A DNA stretch of 64,000 nucleotides from Baylisascaris procyonis (Eukaryota; Nematoda; Chromadorea; Rhabditida; Ascarididae). The DNA lies in assembly GCA_037389465.1 (NCBI GenBank), contig JAZARR010000187.1:2480001-2544000 (forward strand), read 5' to 3'. Below, one piece after another: positions 13,607 to 27,686 of the stretch. The position numbers and the translations under genes were made by a program. The notes beneath the pieces were generated by a model. That model searched no databases and was not told where the DNA came from. It was given only the letters and a program-made list of their open reading frames with translations. Position 1 is the stretch's first letter. Each line of letters opens with the position of its first letter.

Positions 13607-15147
13607 AATAAGAGCAATCCATTTGTTTTATTGCATTTAATTTCGCATTTTAAATTATTCCCTCATTAATCATACTGCCTATATTCATAAATTCATAATG
13701 AAATGCCATGAGGTAATAACCTTTGAAATACGGTAAAATATAATATTGAATGATCGAATGCGATAGTGTTACGTTTTATATGAATGATATTTACATCATT
13801 TTTATTGAGGTGATAGGACATAGGCAAAAGCAAGAGCATATTGATGTTTTATCGTCTATAGACAAACCCGATTGCTGCTGAACGATGTTTCGTGTTGAAC
13901 ATCGCTGCAATGCCATATACACACAAACTAGGGACAATATAATAGAAATTTTGACGTGATTGTCGAGTGAAAATTTACATCGAATTTGTCTTTCGATGAA
14001 AAAATTCAAAAATATAAAAATTTAATAAATTTTTCTCGATTTAAATATGATAAAATTTCACTTTAAAATATCGTATGTTCATCAAGATATAGCTGATGAA
14101 AGATGTTTTGAATTTATAGGTCCACTAAGATGTAGCTAACATAAGGTGTGTGTATATATAGATTCGTCAAGGTGTAATTGATAAAAGATATGTGGAATAT
14201 ATACAGTAATGGATGCACTAGAATGCGAATGAGAATATATACCGTAGAATCTTGCCATATAAGCTCTCCTCAATCATAAGTTTGCCTTTAAAAATTGGGA
14301 TAGTCGCAAATCCTACCCGGACTCTACCATCGTTTTCGGGCAGATATCCTTCCCCCCCGCCCCTTCCCCTTCCCACCCCTTACCGAAAATGAATTGGGAT
14401 TTGTATACACTGGCAACGCACCAAGTTATTACTTAGAATATATGTGCAGCATGAGTGATTGTGCTAGCATACTCGAGATGATAGAGATTTACCTTAATGA
14501 AATAAACGAGTTGTTATATGTAATTAGAAAAATTCGCTTCAGGAATCCTGAAACTCCTTAATCTTTCCGGATTCTGCGTACAGTATGATTGTGGATTATT
14601 TCATGAAAAGCGCAGAATTTCTCCTAGGATCTTAAACATCATGGAATAAAGTCATAAAAGGACTCTCATTTATTCATTAAATAGGTGACTAAATAAATAT
14701 TAATAATAAGTAAACAAATAAACAAATAAATAAATAAAATAATATGAGATAGAACGCGAAATATAGAAAAAAAGGTGCGTAAATGACGTAATCCGTTCTT
14801 CGTTTACTGATGCCACTCAATTCGTCTTTCTCAGCGCAATGATCCCATTTAGACCGCTTTTACAAAGATATTTACCTTCAATTAATGTGCTTCCTTTAAT
14901 AATTATGCGTTCTTATATATTAGAGCTTTTTTTAACTTCAAGTCGAGCTGGTGGAATTTTTCACGGTCATAGAAATAAACCTCGAGATGCTCAGTCATTC
15001 TGAGTAGGTCACGCCTTTTTTGCCTCAGGCTTAACGCCACCACCAGATTATGCAAACAAAAAGAAAGCCACTGCGAATAAGACTCATTATTACCATAGTA
15101 ATTTATTCTTTAGCATAACACCCCCTATATTGAATAATTCGGACAAC

Positions 15148-15224
15148 CTACTTGAACTTGAAATATAAGTTCAGTACCATTTCAGGTCGGGAACTAACTG
15201 AAATGGCTTGACCTCTGAAAGTAG
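15148..15224 (+). ncRNA. Structured 77-base segment with a three-way fold
   Basis: Outer stem CTACTT/AAGTAG encloses two perfect hairpins: GAACTT/AAGTTC, and CCATTTCAG/CTGAAATGG with a 12-base loop. It is tRNA-sized but lacks D-loop and T-loop signatures. Whether it is transcribed is unknown; it could be a fold-back element. Confidence 0.3.
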
Positions 15225-18200
15225 ATTACTGAAGCAGTCTAAACAACCTTAGGGAGCTGCTTTTATTCTTCAACTACCGATGAAGTAAGATATTTCCTAA
15301 AGAAGTGAAAATAGTGGGAAATGTGTTTTCTCTGATATTATATTTTCAAAAATTAAAAAAAAAAGAGAAGTGAAGCAGCCAGGAATCGAACTCTGATGTT
15401 CTATACACCTATTCACGGCGCATATTCATTTAACTACTACTTGCAAAATCCCTCTCTACTCTTCAAGCTCCCTATATTAGCAAGCTCTAGACGTTTATTT
15501 TAATAACACTACAAACTGCTTTAGACTTTATTGAATCAAAATTTGCATATTATTCTGCATAACATGAAAAGAATATAAAGGTTTATGAATATAACAAAAA
15601 AAAAAAAAACCGAGTGAAAGAATGTGATCAGTTAACGGCGCTAGTAAAATAGCAAGCGAAAGTGTTGTTCATAAGTAGCGGAACGTTGTTCTCAATGCAT
15701 CGTCTCATCTGGGTGCCAGCATAAAAAGCATCCAATAGTCATGAGAAAATGTCCTCATGCATGCTATCATAAAATGTCTTCCTAAATAATCGTAAAGAAA
15801 TATTTCATTAAGTAATAAATTGATTTCTGAAATTAAAGTTTATATTTATGAAAATAAACTTTTTTTTTTGGCTTATAAGAAATTTTTGTCTTTTCTTTGA
15901 AGAGGGATGCAGAAGTTGGAGAGATGAAGAAGAGGTAAAATAAAAAGAAGAAGTAAAATTGCAAGCAAATTTATAGCATAGATTTGTCTTAGATGACGGT
16001 TTGAAATAGAAATTAAAAACATCATCGAAAAACGTAGAAATCTAAAGAAAAAGCAAAAATTTATAAATCTAAAAATGACGTATCACAGTCATAGCTCGCT
16101 TTTCGTATGGCCGTGATTTGCTTGAGGGAATAAGGGTATAGAAACTTTTTTATGGGCGAGAACTGTATAGTAAAAAAAAAAAGAAAGAAAACGTCAAAAC
16201 TCTGGAAAAAGCTTTCTATGAGGAGCATTGTTCGATTCTCGGAAAATACGTGCACATTAAATAATACTAAGCCATGTAAAGCCCCTATAGTACATATACA
16301 AGTTTATTATACACAAAAATTTATCGTAGAGGCAAACGATGCCCTTAACTGATGAGCAATTCAATCGTATAAACAAAGGAGACCAACCATACTTTAAAGT
16401 TGGATGAGGTTATTACTTAGTTGACAGGTGGCCTGCTTAAGAAGATTTACTAAGGTAGGGGGTTACTAAAATTATAACCGATCGGAATTGATGAGAGTCT
16501 GATTGTTGCAATTATCGCTACCATCTCTCATAGAGTTGACTCTTCTTGAGACAATTTTAAAAAATGAAAATAATTTTTTGCGATAGTTATTTCAATATTG
16601 CTTTATATTATAATGGCTTATAATCTTCAATTTTGAATTCTAGCCAATTATATTGAAATATTCTACGATGGTCTTTAGTAACGAAAACGGAACACCAAGA
16701 CGATAGGTAAATCGTAAGGATGAGGGTACTTGCCAACGGCACTAGTACAATAAATGGATTCGTAAGCCCTCTAAATCATCCTCTCTCCCACTCTTCCGCC
16801 CACACCCCCCCCCCATAACCCCACCTTTGGACGGAAAATTAGTGGAATTACTTCAATACCTTAAATGAATACAAAATTATTTCTCTTCAACCGTTTTATC
16901 GATACGCTTTTTCATCTGCACATCTTATGATGCTATTTTATTTCCATAACTTTCTTTCTCTTTGATTTGTATAAATTTTTGCGAAATAGTAATCACTTGT
17001 CTTCTCAAAATCACTTGTTAATGAACAATACAAAATTCGATCAATATATTTTCCACCAGCAAAAATGAATAAATATTTTTCAATAACTGCAAAATTTGAG
17101 AACTAAATTTTCAAATTTCGAAATAAATTTTGCATATTTATATGGGAAAAAAGATGATTCGATAAGATAAATTCATAAATTTGCAATTGTGCTAAAAATT
17201 GTTGAATACTCTTTTTTTCAAAAAAAAAACTTTATTACAAGTTGCACTTTACATTCTATAATTAACCATATAATATAAATATAGTATCAAACCTCTCATC
17301 ATTGTCTTATATAATTTTTTTTTAATCGAGATAATATAAATTATCAGCTATGAAAATTATTAAATGAATAAATTTCTCGATCAATCATTTGCTACCATAA
17401 TCAGCTACTCATTCAATTCGATGATCTTTATTTAGTAAAAATTACTACTCTAACTTCTTCCTCTCAATTTCTTTTCTTTCTTATAAATTCATTTTAAATT
17501 TTAATATTCGAAATGAATCATTTTTGCATTATTTAGCGAAAAATATTTAAATTATTGCAAAAAAAAACCTTCGAAACTTCATATTTAAAAAAATCTCCAG
17601 TTATTACGAATTGTGAAACGCTTATATAGAAGCCAATAAAAATTCGATTTTTGAAGTGATTTCAAGGCTAAAAGCTCGGCCTCTCAAATTTCACCGAATG
17701 AGTTCACTTCCTTGAAGTATATGTATAGAATAAATATATATCCATATGCTATAGATGGAAATATAATCATACATCTATGCGACGTTACCAAATAAAAGAG
17801 GATACACGAGAGGTATACGAAAGGAGTTTTTCATGTCCTGCTAGGTTTCTTGGGGGGTTTTTTTTTTGCTGTTCTCTTAGAAATTAAGGTAACAAAATTA
17901 ATTATTTAAACAAATATTTATTCATATTTATAAACTTAAAAATTCAATTAGTGAATTAAAATAATGCAATGATTTTCATGCATTCATATCAATCGATATC
18001 ATACAGCAGCAATAAAGCATTATGAAAATTAAAAACACTCGCAATAAAACAGCTAATCAAACGAATCGATCCGTACAAATCGCAATCGTCATACTCAGTG
18101 ATATTCATCGATTCATTTGATGCATATTAGCGCACAATAAACGCCCATTTGCAATGAACTTACAACATTTAATTTACCGTGTGATTTGATCTCTTATCGT

Positions 18201-19386
18201 ATATCAGTACTCTCTCGCACAATACATATTTATGTAGTGCATTATTCGACTTTTCCATTGAGTCATTTCGACTCACCAACCTTGTGCGTAACATGAATCC
18301 GCATTGACTCCTGTTAGTAACACCAAAGGTTATATGGAAATTTAGTGCACTAAATATTGAAATATATGCCTGTTCGCGTATATAGGCATATATGCCTGAA
18401 ATATTGAAAAAAAAAAAATTCCACACAATTCTATGCCTATATACCAACCGTCAGAAGCGTTCAGTTATATTTGATTAGACACGATGAACTGTGGGAAATG
18501 AGATACAGCTGTAAGAGTGTTTGCAAGCGGAACAGGAAAATGCTCACAATCAATTCCGTAAATTTCGAGATATACAGTGGATTAGATAAATCCCACTGGA
18601 GCAGTATTTTATTAAAATATGCACTTTTGCATTTGATTAAGCTAGCCAACCGGTTTCACCAATCAGCAACAAATAATAATGACGCAAATAAATGCCTCGA
18701 TATTTTATTTGAATTCGACCGATTGCAAAAATTGTGTATGGGTTTTTTTTTTGGTGACCTAACTGATACAAAATGAAGCAGCAATAGTTGCAAAATGCAT
18801 GTGAACAGAATGATAAGAGTCTTTAAAAAAACTATTTCCCACGGTTGTATAGGTAAGAAATAAATCTTCGCTAATCGCCTAAACCAAATCGACTTCGTGA
18901 ATATCGTCTATTAAGTTTTGCACTTTTGCCAATCTAATTGCGCCTTCCTATGTTACCTGTAAATTATTGGGTAATTTTTCTTCCCATTTTTTATTTTTTT
19001 CTATTCGATATGTTTTTATTGCTTATTTTTAACGAATTTATTTCTTGTAAGTTATTATTTATAGAAAATTTAATAAATTTCTTTATTTTTCACATAAAAT
19101 CTCACCTGTAAGATGAATGAAAAAAAGACGATTGATGAAGAGACTTTTATATGAAAGAATGTTTTTTTCATTATCCTTCATTTGCATATTTCTTAGCATT
19201 TTCGCAGTTTTCTCTATTCTTCTCAACTAAATGAAGAACATTTTTTATCTTTGACACAAATAAATTTGCATAAATTCTCTCAAAGTTGATCGGTCGACAC
19301 GAAAAATAGTAGAACAGTTCATCCAACAATATATCTTATATTAGCAAATTTTTAATTCCATATTCGGTGACTGCCAAATTTGATGC

Positions 19387-19420
19387 ACTCATGCATGCAT
19401 GCATGCATACATACATAGAT
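19387..19420. repeat. (CATG/CATA)n tetranucleotide repeat
   Basis: Self-complementary CATG units passing into CATA units. Confidence 0.85.
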
Positions 19421-22419
19421 GTATGCACGCTAGCATATGTGCACGCGCATACACGACGTTCCTAATGCACTCTGCAAGTGCAAATTGAACTTGCAAAATT
19501 GGATGTAAATGCGCATTTTTAAAACATATTTTAGATGATATTAATAGTCGAATATGATAACCGTTGTTCTAACTTTCATTATCGCAATGTTGCAATCACT
19601 TCTGCAAAAAAAAAAAAAAGAATAAATTAGCTAAAAAGTGCGGATAGTGCAGAAGTGCAACAATCAATAATTTTTTTATTTTCTAGAAAAGGATGACTTT
19701 CTCGAGAATTTCAATGAAAATCAATTGCAATATTTTAATACCCCATGTACTTATGTATGGCGCAAAAACTGTATACGTCTAAAAAAAAACTCGTATTATT
19801 CGAACACTCAAAAAATGAGCTGAACAATCCGAAAATTTTCAACGTTTTCATTGAAAGTAAATAAAATCTGAAGCAAAAAATTTCATTATTTAAAAATTTA
19901 CAAAAACGAATATTATTTTTATCTATGGTTAATGCCAATGATATGAAAGCAATAGTGAGAATAAAAGTTGAAAAAATAGAGCATAAGCAAAACGTTTTGC
20001 ATCGGAAATAATAAGCGATACACTACGTGTAACGCTTTCGATAAACATTACGATCATCAATTCATTGATGCTTTACGAATAAAGAATGAATATATGATCG
20101 AATTTTATTGTAAAAGAAGTTTAGATTTTCTTTAAAAAAAATAAACTTAAATTAAATCAACCGGAAATAAAATTTAACTTGATTAATGCAAAGTCGAGCA
20201 AATTTTTTTTTTTTCTTTTCGAGGAAACTTTATGAGTCGAAATATAAATAATTGTCAATTGTTGACAGCTATTTTACGCTTATCGAATAGCCGAGTTCGA
20301 TGAAGTGATTCCATTTTTAAAAGTAATATTGAAATGCCTTATTCAACAATTGCTTGCAACTCATGAAAACTTTAGGCTTGATATTTTCATATTATCGCAG
20401 AAGATAAGCTCCTCTTCCTTGTCTTTTCCCATCAATCATTCTGTGCAAATATAATTTATTTAATCAATGATTTTTTATAGCTGGGAGAGAAGTGATCAAT
20501 AGCGCTTCAGTTTTGTAATGCTGCGAAGTTTTTAATTATTTTAGTTTCAAATAGGTAAGACATATTTGGGTATTTAAATAAGTAAAGTTCAATTTCAATA
20601 AGTTCAAGTTCAATAAGTTCAAGTTCATCGAATTTGCAGTGAATGCATTTTCACGTATTTTTCATCGCGAATCATCGCCAAGAACGGTGCTTCAATGAAC
20701 AAACACGACATAACCGAATTTTAACGGCATAAATTTCAAGTGAAATATTCAAGTGCTCTCTAATTTTTGAACAAACAGTCAGTGGCAATAAATTTTTTCA
20801 CTTCAAATGCAACAATAATATCACATAGTAATTTATCAAATTTGATTATCATCAAAATTCTATACAAGTAAATCCTAGATCTAGCGTCAGAAACAAAACC
20901 CATCCCATTTCAATTTCGTGATTAACGCAACCATCTAGTGTATATGTCAAAAACAATTATAATTAAGAATCCACTGCAAGCACTAGCTGTATTTTATTGC
21001 TCCGATAGACGGCTAAGCCAGCAAATAAGCGATATTGAATATCCGGCCAGGAGATTCTTTAGATATGGCTGAGGACCGACTGCATCAAGTATCTCTCTCG
21101 GCAGGTCGCATTAGGTTGGAAATATGAGAAGTGACATCTTAAATGCGTCTAAAGATAGCAACTCGTTATGTTCCTTTTAAATCTGAGCATGGTTAATTAA
21201 GTTTTTCTTCCAAATGAGGATAGTCGGGAGGTAAGTGAGAAGAGGGATGGGTAATGGATGAGCTTATAAATAAATCTTTATTTGTGGCAGACATCTGTCG
21301 CAAAAAAGAACACTCTGTTGAATGGAATTAAACATCACATAAGGGAAAGCAATGCACAGGATGGCACAACACAAGCACAAGCGATTGTTGATGAACGGAT
21401 CAGAAAAAAAAAAGAAAAAAGAACTACAGACCGCAGTTGTGGTAAATGATAAATTTGACAATTGTCCTTGCATTTACGTTACCATTCGTGCATGTTGGTG
21501 CATCGCTCATTCTCACATAAACAACACATAACCCTCAGGACGTTTGTCTTTATACTTCAACGTTGTTGATCAACTCTCACGTAGTATTAGACACGTGAGC
21601 AATTACTGCATTTGCATAATCTGCATTTTGCATATTTTATTGTGCGTGTTTATTCCTCGAAAAAAAGGTTGATCTTATATTGCAATGCTTAATTAACCTA
21701 ATATAAGAAATTAACTTATTCAATACTGATTATCACACTGGAAAATTTAATTAATCAATAGTTAGTTGATTATTGATAGTGTCGAACTCTATAAGAACGC
21801 TATATTTCCCAAGCATAAATTTTTTAACTAGATATTCACAGATTTCAAACATTTTCAAAGAAAATCACCAATTCGGGAAGTTGAATTGATTAACAAGGGA
21901 GGGACATTACTGACAGCGAAGTAACTAATTAAGAAAAGCATAGATAATATGAAATGATCTATGCAAATATAAAGAAAACACCATTAATATGGGATATGAA
22001 TAATATTGAGATTTATTTTTTCATTAAAAAACGAAACATTCAAAAAAAAAAAGAGCATTCAAATAAACGTAAGTCTTTCATATGAGTTTATATTTCAAGA
22101 AGCTATTTCACCTGAGGCAATAAGAAAAAACGGAAAAAAAGATTCTGATAATATCACCTGACAGGTTGTCTCGAGAATAGCTAGAAAACACACTTTAAAA
22201 AAAACACTTGGAAAGAAAACGGGCAAGAAGAGTGGGAAGATGGAGTTAGAGGTTTGGGGATGTTGGAACCCTATAGAAAAGGAGTTCTTCACCTTGAATT
22301 CAACACGTAGATAATCCATAACGTTGAGAAAAATTTCCCAATTCTTCAAACAATTTTAATTCATTGAGACACGATGAATCTCTACTCTAAAATTTCGTTG
22401 CATAGATATGTCAATGCAT

Positions 22420-22470
22420 GATCAATGCACTACGGCGCCACGTATCTATACAATGTTATTAACAAAATGC
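22420..22470. repeat. 51-bp direct repeat, copy 1
   Basis: GATCAATGCACTAC through AACAAAATGC. Matches 22679-22729 with about two mismatches. Confidence 0.92.
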
Positions 22471-22678
22471 ATTGAGTGATCACTAAAATCATTTGCAGCA
22501 ATGAATGAATCGATAATAATTTGCAAAATTCGATCCCCCGTCAAATGTATATGTATGTTCAGTATCGCATTCAATGATGCTTCGTTGATCATGCATTTCG
22601 TAAAGCCGTTTAGTATTGAATTCTAACTTTACGTTTATATAATTGTTTATACAATCGATTAGGTCTCACATTCTATAA

Positions 22679-22729
22679 GATCAATGCACTACCTCGCCAC
22701 GTATCTATACAATGTTATTAACAAAATGC
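22679..22729. repeat. 51-bp direct repeat, copy 2
   Basis: Second copy, 259 bases downstream of the first. Confidence 0.92.
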
Positions 22730-24258
22730 TTGATGCTGAATTATGCTTTCGAATAAGTGAAGAGAAGATGGATGAGGTAACTGCAGCGATGACAGAGGTT
22801 TATATACCCTTTCAATTTAATTTAAAGAAATCTTTTTTTTTTGAAGAAATTTTAGCAAATATTTCCGCGAAAAATTTCCATTTTTAATGCGCAAAAAAAA
22901 GAACGCAAAAAATTATTTCATTTCGCTTCTCTAAATAAAAATTTTCATTATTTTCATTAAAAAAAAAATGTTGATTTGCATTTATTCGGCAATCATCGCT
23001 TTATACAATCGACAATTATCACCTCCCTCCCCCCTTCTTCCAACTCATTACACTTTATTTTTTAATTTTTTTCAATTGTATTGTAATATAAGAAGATTGT
23101 AGTGTTTTGCACATAAAAGAAGGCGCCATAACGTGATGATCACATCTTCGCTGATGATAAGTGTGAATGGAATGCGCTGTGTTGGGGCATTAGTCGCTTT
23201 TTGAGGGGCGCACTTTGTAATGCATACAATTTGAACGTACATATATATTATATTGAACGGCTTGCTGCAAAAAAGGGGGACAAAATTTTCCACGTAAATT
23301 CATCGTAAAAAAAATCTAAAAAATACGACCCGAAATCTCCGAGTATGGTTGAATCAGCGATTAATGAGAGGTAATATTACCAAGTAAAACCTAAAAAACC
23401 AAGTAAATACTAAAGAGTTTGTACAAAGAAGGAAGCAAAGTCTTGCAAGCACATTCACTGCAAAAAAAAAAAACCTGGAAGAAGCATTCGGGAATCTTTG
23501 AGTAGTCTTTGGGTATTGTTAGGGTAGGCAATATTACCGCATAACATCTGAAAACAACTGCGCGAAGCCTTTGAGTAAAATCGTTTCATAAATTACCATC
23601 AATTAATATACAGATTTTTATTCTTTCGTCATGAAATATGTGAACTAAAATCTAAGATTTATGTAGAGATAATCCTTAGGTGAATGCAAATTTTTTATAA
23701 GAAAGCTTTAAAGCAGTGTGCTTTCTTCCTTACTACCCTCATAACATTTTATTCAGCCATCTATTTTTGTGAGTATTCTGAAGGGGCATTAAGTAGGAGA
23801 GGGAAGATGTGAAGGGAGAGAGAACGGGGAGCTGATAGAAGGAAGATTGACCGCATGGATGGCAATAACACCGAAAATCTTTTACTATTAAATGTATTTT
23901 CGATAAGAAATTCCGGCTGCACATAATTCATGATTTCAATATTTACTAAACAAATAAGTAAATAAACGAAAGCAAAGCTGTCACAAAAGTTTAATGCTAG
24001 TTTTTCGACATATTACACTTTATACATCCTCTATGCCTTAAAAAAAAACTCATTCATAAAATGTATGATTTATAATTTTATTTATCTAATATATTAGAAA
24101 AACTCTACATTTACCTCAGAAAAAAAAAAAAAACGTACACCTTATATGTTTTCCTTGATTTTTGAATAATATTTACGAAATGCCGGTTTTTTTTTCAAAA
24201 TATATAATAATATTTTCAAGCAGATTTTAGCTATAAGCATTAAGTATTAAACAAAAAA

Positions 24259-24293
<35 letters not shown>

Positions 24294-24294
24294 A
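24259..24294. repeat. (AAAT)n microsatellite
   Basis: Nine perfect AAAT/TAAA units. Confidence 0.95.
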
Positions 24295-27200
24295 TGCAAA
24301 AAGTGGTGCGTATCTTTGTTTGAAATTTTAACACTTAAACGAATTCGATTGTAATAACGAAGTGAATGACATTTACGTATTGTTCTCTTTCCTTTTAGAA
24401 TTGATGGCTGCAGATTTTGAGAAGAAATTTTATTTTTTTTTTCCCCCATCTAATTCGATGGAAATTTATATAGGCAAATTCGCTATCTCGTAAAACTGAT
24501 AGAAAATTCCAACTGGAAAGAAAGCGGACTTACAAAGGTTAGAAAGATCGAAGATTATGTACAGTAAAATTTTATCGTCATAGCTTTTCTAGTTTGTTAC
24601 TCTTATCAGACAGAGAGACAGACAGACACAGAAGGATATAATTGTCGCAAAAGCATTTTTTTTTTGCAGAAATATGCAAGCGTATTTAGAGATCAGATAG
24701 TAGTGATCATCCATCGCCTTGATCCACTTAAAGAAATTTATCGATGATTTAAAGTATTTTAGTAATACTTTGTTGGAGTGTATGGTGTTTCCCAAATAAA
24801 GAAATAACTGAAAAATAGCTTCGATCAACAATGACAAAGTTGGTTTTTCTTGATGAATATTTCGGCATTTTCAATTGAAATTTAACGTTTGCAGTTGTCA
24901 AGTTGCCTTAAAATTCCGCATATATCAGCACTTCCCTCCAGATTCACCTCCTTCCTTCCCGTCTCCAATTATAACGAATATTAAAACGAATGGATAAGAG
25001 CTGTCTACTTTTCTATCATGCAAATATTTACCCAATCGAATGGGTGCAATATGCCTCTCCCCCTTCACTCTCGCATAGTCTTCAAACTGAACAAACGAAT
25101 TACGATGAACTTTTGAGAATTAACGAAGCATCTTAATAAATCTGAGAAAAAAAAACATTCGATGGTATAGCACAAGTATAGATGGGATGAAACAAAAAAA
25201 AGTTGAAAGCAACGATGGATGGACACATAAATGGACGAAACATTCATTCATTGCTAGATTGTGATGGTGTCCGTAACGGCTAAATACGTGCATGACGCGT
25301 CCCCTATCACAGCGAAATGCTTCTTAGGTTGGCGGTACCGCTCTCGTGTTCGATGCTTCTGTCGATTTTAAAAGCACTAAAAATGCTGGAAATTTTATTA
25401 TATTTCAACTATGATTCATAAAAAGCCTACATGGAGAATCACAACCTGGTACCATGATTCGATAGGTTGGCGAAGATAGGAGAAATGGATGAAACTGTAT
25501 CGTTGAAAGATATGGGGGAAGGAAATTCCCGAAAATATTCTTTCGAATCGACTTCTTTTGGAATCTTTAGAAGATTTTCCATTGTTCAATTCAAATAACT
25601 GTTCAATTGTTTCTTTGCACTTTTTAATCGTTACAGAAGATTTGTGATAACGACATTATGTCTGCATATATGCTTGTATGTGTCTGTCTGCGTATTTGTC
25701 TGTCATCTCCAAGTAACGAACCAAATAATGCTGTACTACAACCAATATCATCGATTCACCTTTTCAATCTAACCTTTTTGGCGTAGTCCTCTTTTTAAGG
25801 TGCGCAAGCTTAATTGTTTGAGAAAAATTTGTCTCATAACTGATGCTATATAGCTGAAAATGAATTCCTGCCCTATAATTTATATAACAACTGTATATGG
25901 GAACAATTGTAATCAGTAGTATTTTACAAATTTAAAAAATATATATATTTTATAACAATATCAATTCGATATGATGAAAATGCAAAAAGCGCATATTCTG
26001 CTAACTTAAACGATGTGCTTTTTCATTTATTTCTCTAATATATTTTATGTGCACTTAGATTCTTTTTTTTTCTATATGATACAATCGTTGCAATTGTTTA
26101 TTAACAATACTGCTAATGTTTACAAAAAACACAACTTCATTCGATATATTTCACTAACGTTTTTCGACAGACGATTGCTACCCTTAGTAAAATTTCTATT
26201 TAATGTTTTTTTTAATATTTTTAATTTGTAATAAATTTATATCTTTAATTGTGATTTCAATTATTCTCTAAGCTTTTTCTAAGAATTATATTTCTATTTG
26301 TCTATATTGCTCTAATTTTTATTTTTCTAACGAAATAAAGTGACGATTAATTGCTCATACCTAGCTGAACAATCATTATTAATGATCATTTATTTATCGA
26401 TTTAATAATCAATCAATTGTTTACTAGTTGATTATTCAACCGATAAAGCTGATATCTTATATTTACCGAATATGTACGATTAGCAGATAGAGTAGATTGC
26501 TGACCTTGATGGCGCAAATGTCCACTACAACCTTGAAAGTTTCATTTTCACTAAGAGAGGAGATAGCTCTGACCTCGTGCCACTTCTTATGCTCAATAAT
26601 ATATCGCAACGAGTAACATAATAGTGATATTGATAGAGTGGAATAAAGCGCACAGCACTATAAGAACGACAACAAATCGTTTTGCCGTTAAACGTTTGAT
26701 GTGAACAAATGAAATTACTGATAAAAACTTTATCAACATTGACCATCATACGTTTACACGGAATATTTTCGCGCAATCACATCGCCCTTCATAGAGAATT
26801 CTTATGGGATGATATTCATACTCTCATCTATCTATTATATGGTATAGCTATTATTCATTTCAATATCACTTCATTTTTGAATTTTCGGAGTAAAATAAGT
26901 TGAACTCGAACTCATTAGAAATATTTCTCACAAAGTTAATCACAAATATATTTCATCTATTCGATTTTTTTCCGCTTTCCAATTCCATCGTAGTCTACCA
27001 AAAATTTTTGCCCTCCACATATTGGAGACGTAATATATAATTGATTCAAACGAAAAGCAATAGATCTCATTTATTATAAAGTTGGATCTACTTGAAGTTG
27101 GTGCTCTAAACCGAAAGATATTTCTGGGCGAATGCCGTCGATCCTTGTTCCAGAGGCTGTCACTAAAGTCTCACACTCCTATCTGAAGCTGTCACTAATG

Positions 27201-27542
27201 TCAAAGAAGAATGAAATTGTATAAGGTCAAAGGAGACTAGAGTGTTCATCTTATTCAGTAAAACATTTCGAAAAAAATCTGCTTCTGTTGCTTTCTTAAT
27301 GAAATTTTAAAATCGTTCAAGGCAATTCACTTGAACTCAGAGATGAAACCAAAGAAAACATTTCCCAAGCATAAAAAATTGCATTACTTTCAAAGGTACA
27401 TTATACTTCCTTATCAGCTTTTGTTTATCACCAATAAACTTCTTTTTTTTTTGCGCACATTAAGAACTCATTTATTTCATATTGACTCAAAATGTTGAAA
27501 TAAATAACGGCAATGATTGTCTTATGTCTAGGACATCATCAT

Positions 27543-27544
<2 letters not shown>

Positions 27545-27623
<79 letters not shown>

Positions 27624-27686
27624 TTATATTTATATTTATATTTATATTTATATTTATATTTATATTTATATTTATATTTATATTTA
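27545..27686. repeat. Compound microsatellite (TA)n then (TTTATA)n
   Basis: About 33 TA units pass directly into about 12 hexamer units, ending near 27686. Confidence 0.95.

Larger units (their letters stand above)
9000..18399. other. AT-rich DNA with microsatellites and minisatellites, no recognised gene
   Basis: Holds three (TA)n tracts, three minisatellites, a structured 77-base segment at 15148-15224 and a C-rich tract at 14352-14379. I see no convincing gene. Confidence 0.6.
18400..27400. other. AT-rich DNA, no recognised gene
   Basis: The longest plausible open frame is 18471-18776 on the plus strand (101 codons, including CLDILFEFDRLQKL), with no recognised domain and no splice partners. 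Also holds a GC-richer hairpin island near 21000-21165 and a pair of 51-bp direct repeats. Otherwise nothing seen. Confidence 0.55.

Noticed and set aside
15362..15400. tRNA-like T-arm on the minus strand (GAGTTCGATTCCTGG)
   Set aside because: The T-stem does not pair well, and no matching acceptor, D or anticodon arm was found upstream.
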